Assembly (NCBI RefSeq): GCF_029893805.1
Contig: NZ_JARXYP010000002.1
Span: forward strand, 5,828,001 to 5,892,000
Length of the DNA stretch: 64,000 bases
DNA from: Streptomyces sp. SAI-135
GTDB taxonomy: Bacteria > Actinomycetota > Actinomycetes > Streptomycetales > Streptomycetaceae
Direction: 5' to 3'
Positions 41,001 to 48,476 of this stretch are shown here, piece by piece. Both the position numbers and the translations under genes were made by a program. The first letter of the stretch is position 1, and the number at the start of each line of letters is the position of its first letter. A model generated the notes under the pieces. It did not search any database, had not been told where the DNA came from, and saw only the letters and a program-made list of their open reading frames with translations.

Positions 41001-43337
41001 CTACTCCGTCCGCAGCCCGTCCGGCCGCATCAGCCGCAGCAGCGGCGGCAGGCTCAGCAGCGTCACCACGAGGACGACCCCCGCGCCCACGCCGGTCATC
41101 GACAGCACGCTCGGCCAGTCCACCCGGACCGCGGTGCCCGTCATCCTCAGCAGGACCGCGCCCAGCGTCAGCCCCACCACCGAGGCCAGCAGCAGCCCGA
41201 GCGAGATCGGGATCGCCGTCTGCCACAGCACCGACAGGCTCAGGGTGCGCCGCCGGGTGCCGAAGGCGACCAGCGCCGACAGCAGCTTCCTGCGCTCACG
41301 CAACTGCTCCAGCTGGGAGACCAGCAGGCTCGCCCCGATCAGCGCGAGGACACAGGCGGCGCCCACGAACAGGCCGGTGCGGATGGACTCGTAGCGGTCG
41401 TTGCGCTCGACGGACACCCAGGTCGTCGGCTCTTCGAGGGGGTTGATGCGAGCCGCCGTGTTGCGCACGTACTCCCGCGCGTCCGGCACCGACTCGTCGA
41501 GCCGGAGGTAGACCTGTCCGAGCACGCCCGGTACGGCGGTCGAGCCCAGCGCGCTAGGGGTGATCAGGACGCCCCCGCGCTTGTAGCCCGTCGGGTCCGC
41601 GACGGACCGGGCCTGCTTGACGCCCTTCGGTACGGTCCAGGCGACCAGCTTGCTCTTCTCCGCGTCCTCGGAGGTCTCGAAGTAGAAGGTGCGCCCGGCC
41701 TCGACGGGCGCGGACCCTGCCTCGCCGTCGGAGTCGCCGCCCTGTACGGCGAAGGTGTCGCCGTCACGGCAGGAGGGCAGCGCGGCCACCTCGCGCAGGG
41801 ACGTGCAGTCGGCGACCGTCGCCCTCGTCCAGCGTGCCTCGTCGCCGCGCCCGTCGGCCACGTACCCCTCCTGGAAGGCGTACGCCTGCTCGACGCCCTT
41901 GGTCGCGGCGAGTGCCTTCGCGGCGTCGGCGAGCTCGCCCCCCTCCGGGACCTGCACCTGCATCTGCGCACGCGAGACGTCGTAGCCGGTGCTCTGCGCG
42001 TAGGCGCTGTCGGTGCCCGCGAAGAGCATCTGCAGGGCGATCGCCCCGGCCACCGCGACCGCGATGCCGTTGACCATCCTGGCCGCCGTGCCGCTGCTCA
42101 ACTGGAGCCTGCGCACGGCAAGTTGCCAGGACACCGCGCCCGCGCCCAGCCGGGCCACGACGGTCTCGACGATCCACGGCAGCAGCGCGGTCACGCCGAC
42201 CAGCAGCAGGATGACACCGCCGGTGACGAGGTACTGGTTGAAGTCGCCGCCGTCGCGGCCCTGCCCGACCATCGGGTAGAGCATCCCGAGTCCGGCCAGC
42301 GGCAGCAGCAGCCGCCACCACAGCCGGCGCCGCGCGGGCTTCGCCGTACGCACCACGCCGAGCGGTTCGATCACCACGCCCCGCAGGGCGAGGAGCGTCA
42401 CCAGCACGGCCGCGGCGGGTACCGCGACGGCGACCAGCAGGGCCAGCAGCGGCGAGGGATTGAGATAGCTGGGGAACACGCTCTGCCCGAACACCTCGAC
42501 GGAGCCCGCGACCTCACGGCCGATCAGGAAGAAGCCGGCTCCGAGGACGAGTCCGAGGACCGCGCCGGCCAACGCCTCGCCGGCGGCGATCCGCCGGGTC
42601 GAGCGGCCGTCGGCGCCCACCAGCCTGAGGGCCGCGAGCCGCCGGTCGCGCCGCTCGCCGCCGAAGCGGACGGCCGCGGTGATGAACACGGCGACCGGCA
42701 TCAGCAGCACCACGAGGACGACCAGGACCAGCAGCACCAGCACCGGGTCGGACTGCGACTCGGTCGGGTGCGGGTTCCCGTAGTGGTCGATCCGGGTGAC
42801 CCGGGCGCCGTCGACGCCCTGGGCGGCGAGTCCTTCGGCGCCCCGGTAGAAGGCGAGTTCGTGCGAGCCGATCAGTCCGCTCTCGCCGATCGTGCCGACG
42901 ATCCGGTCCGGCAGCCGCTCCCGCAGGAGCTTGCCGTCGTCCGACTCCAGCAGGCTCTTCAGCGCGGGGGAGACGACCATCTCGCCGGCCGCCGGGAACT
43001 TCTCGACCCCCGGCGGCAGCGGGGCGCGCGGGCCCTCGGGCTCCACCTCCCGGCCGCGGACGTCCCTGTCCCGGAAGGTGGTCGACACGCCCGCCGACAG
43101 CAGGCTGTTGTCGCCCTTCTTCACCTTCGGCTCGCCGTAGGTGATGTCCGCGCGGGCGTCGCCCCGCTCGTGCCGTACCGCGAGCGCGTTCGGCAGGGCG
43201 GTGGTCAGCAGCAGCAACGCCACCCCAAGGCCGACCCCGACCGCGGTCAGCAGCGCCCGGACCCACCCCTCGCGTCCGCCCGCGAAGGCGAACCGGACCC
43301 CCATGGCGAGGTCCCGCGACCACTGCCTGAGGCTCAT
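41001..43337 (-). CDS. FtsX-like ABC exporter permease
   Basis: A 778-residue membrane protein of the FtsX/MacB type with two FtsX repeats: helix near 30-48 and an extracytoplasmic domain (about 60-200), helices 205-330, then helices 370-440, a second large outer domain (about 450-640) and helices 650-770. It is the permease of an ABC system with the ATPase before it (ATGA overlap). Systems of this design with PadR regulators often give resistance to peptides or lantibiotic-like compounds or serve lipoprotein-like export. Confidence 0.88.
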   Translation of the reverse strand: MSLRQWSRDLAMGVRFAFAGGREGWVRALLTAVGVGLGVALLLLTTALPNALAVRHERGDARADITYGEPKVKKGDNSLLSAGVSTTFRDRDVRGREVEPEGPRAPLPPGVEKFPAAGEMVVSPALKSLLESDDGKLLRERLPDRIVGTIGESGLIGSHELAFYRGAEGLAAQGVDGARVTRIDHYGNPHPTESQSDPVLVLLVLVVLVVLLMPVAVFITAAVRFGGERRDRRLAALRLVGADGRSTRRIAAGEALAGAVLGLVLGAGFFLIGREVAGSVEVFGQSVFPSYLNPSPLLALLVAVAVPAAAVLVTLLALRGVVIEPLGVVRTAKPARRRLWWRLLLPLAGLGMLYPMVGQGRDGGDFNQYLVTGGVILLLVGVTALLPWIVETVVARLGAGAVSWQLAVRRLQLSSGTAARMVNGIAVAVAGAIALQMLFAGTDSAYAQSTGYDVSRAQMQVQVPEGGELADAAKALAATKGVEQAYAFQEGYVADGRGDEARWTRATVADCTSLREVAALPSCRDGDTFAVQGGDSDGEAGSAPVEAGRTFYFETSEDAEKSKLVAWTVPKGVKQARSVADPTGYKRGGVLITPSALGSTAVPGVLGQVYLRLDESVPDAREYVRNTAARINPLEEPTTWVSVERNDRYESIRTGLFVGAACVLALIGASLLVSQLEQLRERRKLLSALVAFGTRRRTLSLSVLWQTAIPISLGLLLASVVGLTLGAVLLRMTGTAVRVDWPSVLSMTGVGAGVVLVVTLLSLPPLLRLMRPDGLRTE

Positions 43338-44020
43338 ACGACCCGCTCCATGTCCCGGGACTTCCCGTCCCGTACGACGATCTCGCGGTCGGAGTAGGCG
43401 GCCACCCGTGCCTCGTGCGTGACGAGGACGACGGCCGCGTTGGTGGACCGGGCCGCCTCGGTGAGCAGCTCCATGACCCGCTCGCCGTTGAGGGAGTCGA
43501 GGGCGCCGGTCGGCTCGTCGGCGAACAGCACACGCGGGCCGGTCACCAGGGATCGGGCCACGGCCACGCGCTGCCCCTGGCCGCCGGAGACCTCACCGGG
43601 CCGCTTCTTCCTCAGGTCCTCGACCTCCAGGCGTTCCATCCAGCCCAGGGCCGTCTTCTCGGCCTCCTTGCGGGAGGTGCCGTTCAGCCGCAGCGGCAGC
43701 GCCACGTTCTCCACGCAGGTCAGCTCGGGGACGAGCTGCCCGAACTGGAAGACGAACCCGAACTCGGAGCGGCGCAGGGCGCTGCGTTCGGCGTCGTTCA
43801 TCGTGGCCATCTCCCGGCCGTTGTACGTGATCGAGCCGGAGTCGGGCGGGACGATCCCCGCGAGACAGTGCAGCAGGGTCGACTTGCCGGAGCCGGAGGG
43901 GCCCATGACGGCGACGACCTCGCCGGGGTGGATGGAGAAGTGGGCGCCGTCGAGGGCGACGGTCGGACCGTAGGTCTTGCGCAGTTCGTCGGCGACGAGA
44001 AGGGAACCGGCCGGGGTCAC
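43334..44020 (-). CDS. ABC transporter ATP-binding protein (MacB/LolD-like)
   Basis: A 228-residue ATPase: Walker A GPSGSGKST (about 43-51), Q-loop FQFGQLVPE, ABC signature EVSGGQGQRVAVARSL, Walker B VLFADEPTGALDS and H-loop VVLVTHEARVAA. The signature reads SGGQG, a typical form. GTG 44020 overlaps the PadR stop (GTGA), and its own stop overlaps the permease start, so the three genes are strongly coupled. Confidence 0.92.
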   Translation of the reverse strand: MTPAGSLLVADELRKTYGPTVALDGAHFSIHPGEVVAVMGPSGSGKSTLLHCLAGIVPPDSGSITYNGREMATMNDAERSALRRSEFGFVFQFGQLVPELTCVENVALPLRLNGTSRKEAEKTALGWMERLEVEDLRKKRPGEVSGGQGQRVAVARSLVTGPRVLFADEPTGALDSLNGERVMELLTEAARSTNAAVVLVTHEARVAAYSDREIVVRDGKSRDMERVV

Positions 44021-44538
44021 TTGACCACCTCCGCGAGCTTGTCGAGACGCGCGGCGGTCAGCTCCAGCCAGCGCAGGTCGGCTTCCAGATGGAACAGGGC
44101 GTGGTCGCAGATCAGCTGGTCGGCGAGGTCGCCCCTGCGCTTTCGGTCGGTGAGGATGCGCATCATCCGCAGGTGCTCGGAGCGCTGGTTGTCCAGGATG
44201 TCGCCGGCGTCCCGGTGCGTGAGCAGCGCGAGGACGACCTTGGTGTACAGCGTGGACTGGAGGTACGGCTCCGGCTTCTCCGGCGTCGCGAGCCACCGCT
44301 GCACGTCGGTGATCCCGGCGTCCGTGATGGCGTAGCGCTTGCGCTCGGGGCCGCCGCCGGGCTCGATCCCGTCGACTTCGACGAGCCCGTTCTTCAGCAG
44401 CCGCGACATCGTCGAGTAGACCTGGCCGTAGTGCAGCGGCCGGTCGTGACCGAACTTCTCGTCGAAGGCCCGCTTGAGGTCGTAGCCGTGGCGGGGCCCG
44501 GACTCCAGGAGCCCTAGAAGGGTGTGACCGATGGACAT
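44017..44538 (-). CDS. PadR-family transcriptional regulator
   Basis: A 173-residue regulator with an N-terminal winged helix (about 1-80; ILGLLESGPRHGYDLKRAFD-like start, then GQVYSTMSRLLKNGLVE, KRYAITDAG) and a C-terminal Vir_act_alpha dimerisation helix domain. First gene of the exporter operon. A TACAGT -10-like box 7 bases before ATG implies a leaderless mRNA, and the operator just upstream (44550-44575) implies autoregulation. Drug- or peptide-induced derepression of the exporter is likely. Confidence 0.9.
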   Translation of the reverse strand: MSIGHTLLGLLESGPRHGYDLKRAFDEKFGHDRPLHYGQVYSTMSRLLKNGLVEVDGIEPGGGPERKRYAITDAGITDVQRWLATPEKPEPYLQSTLYTKVVLALLTHRDAGDILDNQRSEHLRMMRILTDRKRRGDLADQLICDHALFHLEADLRWLELTAARLDKLAEVVK

Positions 44539-44549
44539 GGAGAGGACTG

Positions 44550-44575
44550 TACATGCGGTGTATACCCCGCATGTA
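44550..44575. promoter_or_regulatory. PadR operator
   Basis: TACATGCGG-TGTATACC-CCGCATGTA is a perfect 9-bp inverted repeat with 8-base spacer. TGTATAC occurs twice, once in the spacer and once overlapping the right arm. PadR regulators commonly bind ATGT-(8)-ACAT-like palindromes, which this contains. It overlaps the promoter, with the -10 box touching its left edge. Confidence 0.75.
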
Positions 44576-44655
44576 TACGCGGAGTGTGTAGCTGGGTGTC
44601 AGGCCGTGAGCAGCCGCAGGTGGGGGCCGATTGTCACGGTTCTGCTACGCCCGCT

Positions 44656-44928
44656 CTACGCGTCCCCGGTGCCCTTGGTGTCCTCCCTGTCCCCCGCGTC
44701 CTTGGGCGGCCGCCCCCGGCGCGGCAGCGGTCCGGTGTCGCCGGGCAGCCGGCCGGCCTCCTTCAGGGCCCTGCGCAACAGGAACTCGATCTGTGCGTTC
44801 GCCGACCGCAGCTCGTCCCCGGCCCACCGCGCCAGCGCCTCGTACACCAGCGGATCGAGCCTCAGCAGCACCTGCTTGCGCTGCTGAGGCCGCCGCTCGG
44901 GGGAGCCCCCCTCAGCAGGTGCCGTCAC
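44656..44928 (-). CDS. Small ribbon-helix-helix protein coupled to the SPFH gene
   Basis: A 90-residue basic protein. KQVLLRLDPLVYEALARWAG followed by SANAQIEFLLRRALKEAG is a ribbon-helix-helix (Arc/CopG-like) fold; the tail is Lys/Asp/Gly-rich. GTG 44928 overlaps the stop of the SPFH gene (GTGA), so it is translationally coupled. It probably binds DNA as a dimer, possibly the inverted repeat at 45879-45892 upstream of its own operon; that is inference. Confidence 0.75.
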   Translation of the reverse strand: MTAPAEGGSPERRPQQRKQVLLRLDPLVYEALARWAGDELRSANAQIEFLLRRALKEAGRLPGDTGPLPRRGRPPKDAGDREDTKGTGDA

Positions 44929-45827
44929 TGGTAGAGCGTCCCGGTGTTGAGGACCGGCTGCGGGGCGCGGTCGCCGCACAGCACCACCATCAGGTTGGAC
45001 ACCATCGCCGCCTTGCGCTCCTCGTCCAGCTCCACGATGTCCCGCTCGGTGATCCGGGCGAGCGCCTCCTCGACCATGCCGACCGCGCCCTCCACGATCT
45101 GCCGCCGGGCCGCCACGACCGCGCCGGCCTGCTGCCGCTGGAGCATCGCCGAGGCGATCTCGGGCGCGTAGGCGAGGTGCGTGAAGCGGGACTCGATGAT
45201 CTGCACGCCGGCCGACTCCACGCGCGCGTGCAGTTCGGTGGCGAGTTTCTGGGTGATCTCGTCGGCGTTGCCGCGCAGGGAGAGCCCGTCCTCCTCGTGG
45301 GCGTCGTACGGGTACTCGATGGCGATGTGCCGTACCGCGGTCTCGGTCTGGGTGGCGACGAACTTCACGAAGTTGTCCACCTCGAAGGTGGCCTGCGCGG
45401 TGTCCTCGACCTTCCACACCACGACCGCGGCGAGCTCGATCGGGTTGCCGTAGGCGTCGTTGACCTTGAGGACGGCGGTCTCGTGGTTGCGGACCCGGGT
45501 GGAGACCTTGGTGCGGGAGGTGAAGGGGTTCACCCAGCGCAGGCCGTCCTGGCGGATGGTGCCCTTGTAGCGCCCGAAGAGCTGGACGACCCGGGCCTCG
45601 CCCGGCGCGACCGTGTTCAAACCGCGCAGCGAGATGAGCGCGGCGATCAGCACGAGGACCCCGCCGACGGTGAACCCGGGGCTCTCGCCGCTCGCGGCGA
45701 ACAGGAAGACGGCGAGCAGCAGCCCGGCCAGGCCCAGCAGCAGGGCCAGCGCGCCGCCGATGCTGTGCGCGGCGAACTCCCGCACGCGCGGGGCGGGCAT
45801 GTCGGGCACCGATTCGTCCATGGCCAT
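44925..45827 (-). CDS. SPFH/stomatin-like membrane protein
   Basis: A 300-residue protein: a helix pair at about 22-68, then an SPFH (prohibitin homology) domain (about 70-220; ARVVQLFGRYKGTIRQDGLR; RTKVSTRVRNHETAVLKVND; VRHIAIEYPYDAHEEDG) and a coiled-coil tail with AGAVVAARRQIVEGAVGMVE. Such proteins scaffold membrane microdomains. ATG 45827 follows GGGGGACC. Its likely promoter carries a short inverted repeat. Confidence 0.87.
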   Translation of the reverse strand: MAMDESVPDMPAPRVREFAAHSIGGALALLLGLAGLLLAVFLFAASGESPGFTVGGVLVLIAALISLRGLNTVAPGEARVVQLFGRYKGTIRQDGLRWVNPFTSRTKVSTRVRNHETAVLKVNDAYGNPIELAAVVVWKVEDTAQATFEVDNFVKFVATQTETAVRHIAIEYPYDAHEEDGLSLRGNADEITQKLATELHARVESAGVQIIESRFTHLAYAPEIASAMLQRQQAGAVVAARRQIVEGAVGMVEEALARITERDIVELDEERKAAMVSNLMVVLCGDRAPQPVLNTGTLYQ

Positions 45828-45878
45828 AGGGGTCCCCCATCTCTCGAAAGCGTGTAGGCAGCTAGCGCTGACCTATCT

Positions 45879-45892
45879 AAGTGATAACACTT
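45879..45892. promoter_or_regulatory. Inverted repeat upstream of the SPFH operon
   Basis: AAGTG-ATAA-CACTT is a perfect 5-bp inverted repeat in an AT-rich patch 51 bases upstream of the leftward SPFH start. It is a candidate operator, maybe for the ribbon-helix-helix protein of the same operon or for a GntR-type factor. Confidence 0.45.
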
Positions 45893-46077
45893 TACCCGGT
45901 CGCGGCAACCTTGACGCCCCCTCGGAGGTCTGGTTCCGAGGAGGCGGGTGCTGATTCTCACGCCCTCCCGAGGCCGGATCGAGGGCCCTGTGTCATATAG
46001 ACCGGTGTTAGCTTTCTGAGCTGACCTGAGCCACGAACCCTTGTGGCCGCCGATGAGGAAGCGGAGCGAGTCGACCC

Positions 46078-48423
46078 ATGGGACGAGCGGAAGAGAGAAG
46101 AGCACGTCAGCGCGGTGGCCGCCGCGCGGCGCCGCCCACGCGCTCGTCCGGGACGCCGAGCGAGGGCATCGCGCCGGGCGGCCGGGCCGCAGCGCGCCAG
46201 GCGGCGCGCGGCAAGAAGAGCGCGAAGAAGGGTAAGAGCGGCATACGCCGGTTCTTCACCTGGAAGAAGATCCTCGGCGCGTTCTTCGGCTTCTGCCTGC
46301 TCGGCATCGGCGCCTTCATCGTGATGTACATGATGATCGACGTGCCGAAGGGCAACGCGGCCGCGCAGAAGCAGAGCAACATCTACGAGTACAGCGACGG
46401 CTCGGTCATGGCCCGCGTCGGCGACACCAACCGGGAGATCGTGGACCTCTCCGAGGTGCCCAAGGAGGTCCAGCGCACCTTCGTGGCGGCGGAGAACAAG
46501 ACCTTCTACACGGACTCCGGCGTCGACCTCAAGGGCACCGCCCGCGGCCTCATCAACACCCTGTCCGGCAAGGGCAAGCAGGGTGGCTCCACGATCACCC
46601 AGCAGTACGTCAAGAACTACTACCTCGACCAGGACCAGACCGTCACGCGCAAGCTGCGGGAACTGGTCATCTCGTTGAAGGTGGACCGCACGACGTCCAA
46701 GGACAAGATCCTCGCGGGCTACATCAACACCAGCTACTACGGCCGCGGCGCCTACGGCATCCAGGCCGCCGCCCAGGACTACTACCGCGTCGACGCCAAG
46801 AAGCTCAGCGTCGAGCAGGGCGCGTACCTCGCCGCGCTCCTCCAGGCCCCGAGCCAGTACGACTGGGCGGTCGCCAGCCCCACCGGCAAGAAGCTCGTGC
46901 AGGCCCGCTGGAACTACGTCCTGGACAACATGGTCGAGCAGGGCTGGCTGAGCAAGAGCGACCGCGACGACATGACGTTCCCGGTCCCCAAGGAGCCCAA
47001 GGCCGCCCCGGGTCTCGAGGGCCAGAAGGGCTACCTGGTCAAGCTCGCCAACCAGCAGCTGGAGAAGCAGCTGGTCAAGACGCAGGGCATCACCCAGGAC
47101 GAGGCGGAGGCCCGGGTCGAGAACTCGGGGTGGACCATCACCCTGAACATCGACAAGAAGAAGCAGTCCGCGCTGGAGAAGTCCGTCAAGACCCAGCTGA
47201 TCAGCAAGCTGGACCCGAAGAAGCGCTCGGTGGACAAGAACGTCCAGGCCGGCGCCGTCTCGGTCGATCCGAAAACCGGGAAGATCGTCGCCCTGTACGG
47301 CGGCCAGGACTACACCAAGCACTACATCAGCAACGCCAACCGCACCGACTACCAGCCCGCGTCGACGTTCAAGCCGGTGATCCTCGCCGCCGCCCTGGAG
47401 AACAACTCCGAGACCGCGAGCGGCAAGCCGATCGGCGCGAACACCGTCTACGACGGCACCAGCAAGCGCCAGGTCCTGGACAGCAACGGCGACAAGGTCG
47501 GCTTCGCCCCCGAGAACGAGGACGACCAGGACTACGGCAAGCAGGTCACCGTCCAGACGGCGATGAACAAGTCCATCAACTCCGTCTTCGCGCAGATGGG
47601 CGTCGACGTCGGCATGGACAAGGTGCTGGAGACCGCCACCAAGCTCGGCATGGACACCGGCAAGCTGAGGGCGCTGCCCGCCTACACCCTGGGCACCATG
47701 GGCGCGAGCCCGCTCCAGATGGCCGGCGTCTACGCCACCCTCGACAACCACGGCAAGCAGGTCACGCCGAGCATCATCAAGTCGGCCGAGCAGGGCGGCA
47801 CCGAGGTCCAGCTGCCCGACCCGGTCGGCGAGCAGGTGATCAGCCGTGAGGCCGCCGACACGGTGACCTCGGTGCTGACCGGCGTGGTCGCCGACGGTAC
47901 GGCGAAGGTGTCCGTGGCGGAGAACCCGGCCCGCGACGGCCGCAAGGTCGCCGGCAAGACCGGTACCTCCGACGACAACCTCTCGGCCTGGTTCACCGGC
48001 TACACCCCTGACCTGGTCACCTCGGTCGGCCTGTTCGGCGAGGACGCCAAGACCGGTGCCCAGACCAAGCTGTACAAGACCGCCGGCCTGGACCGCGTCA
48101 ACGGTGGTGGGTTCCCGGCGCAGATCTGGGCGGCGTACACCTTCGGTGTCGCGGCCGAGAACACCAAGTTCGACCTGGACACCGACCAGGGCGCCGCGGT
48201 CCAGCCGACGTGGACGCCGACGCCCTCGGCGACGCCGTCCGAGACGCCCTCGGAGACACCTTCGCAGACTCCGTCGGAAACTCCCTCCGAGACGCCGTCC
48301 GAGACTCCGTCGGAAACTCCGTCACAGTCGCCGTCGCAGAGCGCGCCGACCGGTGAGCAGAGCACTCCGGTCGAGACCTCGACCTCACCACTGAACCCGT
48401 TCGATCCGAACGCCGAGCAGTAG
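46078..48423 (+). CDS. Bifunctional penicillin-binding protein (glycosyltransferase/transpeptidase)
   Basis: A 781-residue class A PBP. Basic cytoplasmic tail (1-60), membrane anchor (about 64-86), GT51 glycosyltransferase (about 105-280; E139 in AAENKTFYTDSG, GGSTITQQYVKN), then the transpeptidase (about 370-700; S429 in ASTFKP, S499 in KSINS, K627 in KTGTS). The GT51 motif has N instead of the usual D after the catalytic E. The tail (about 708-781) consists of ETPS/QTPS repeats. GGAAGCGGAG before ATG 46078. It makes and cross-links peptidoglycan outside the membrane. Confidence 0.93.
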   Translation: MGRAEERRARQRGGRRAAPPTRSSGTPSEGIAPGGRAAARQAARGKKSAKKGKSGIRRFFTWKKILGAFFGFCLLGIGAFIVMYMMIDVPKGNAAAQKQSNIYEYSDGSVMARVGDTNREIVDLSEVPKEVQRTFVAAENKTFYTDSGVDLKGTARGLINTLSGKGKQGGSTITQQYVKNYYLDQDQTVTRKLRELVISLKVDRTTSKDKILAGYINTSYYGRGAYGIQAAAQDYYRVDAKKLSVEQGAYLAALLQAPSQYDWAVASPTGKKLVQARWNYVLDNMVEQGWLSKSDRDDMTFPVPKEPKAAPGLEGQKGYLVKLANQQLEKQLVKTQGITQDEAEARVENSGWTITLNIDKKKQSALEKSVKTQLISKLDPKKRSVDKNVQAGAVSVDPKTGKIVALYGGQDYTKHYISNANRTDYQPASTFKPVILAAALENNSETASGKPIGANTVYDGTSKRQVLDSNGDKVGFAPENEDDQDYGKQVTVQTAMNKSINSVFAQMGVDVGMDKVLETATKLGMDTGKLRALPAYTLGTMGASPLQMAGVYATLDNHGKQVTPSIIKSAEQGGTEVQLPDPVGEQVISREAADTVTSVLTGVVADGTAKVSVAENPARDGRKVAGKTGTSDDNLSAWFTGYTPDLVTSVGLFGEDAKTGAQTKLYKTAGLDRVNGGGFPAQIWAAYTFGVAAENTKFDLDTDQGAAVQPTWTPTPSATPSETPSETPSQTPSETPSETPSETPSETPSQSPSQSAPTGEQSTPVETSTSPLNPFDPNAEQ

Positions 48424-48424
48424 C

Positions 48425-48474
48425 GAACGAGAGAGGGGGCGCCCGGTGACCACCGGGCGCCCCCTCTCTCGTTC
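48425..48474. terminator. 23-bp bidirectional terminator hairpin
   Basis: A perfect 23-bp stem: 48425-48447 (begins GAACGAGAGAGGGGG) and 48452-48474 (ends CCCTCTCTCGTTC), with loop GACC. It sits 2 bases from each of the convergent stop codons. Very stable, working for both strands. Confidence 0.88.
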
Positions 48475-48476
48475 TC

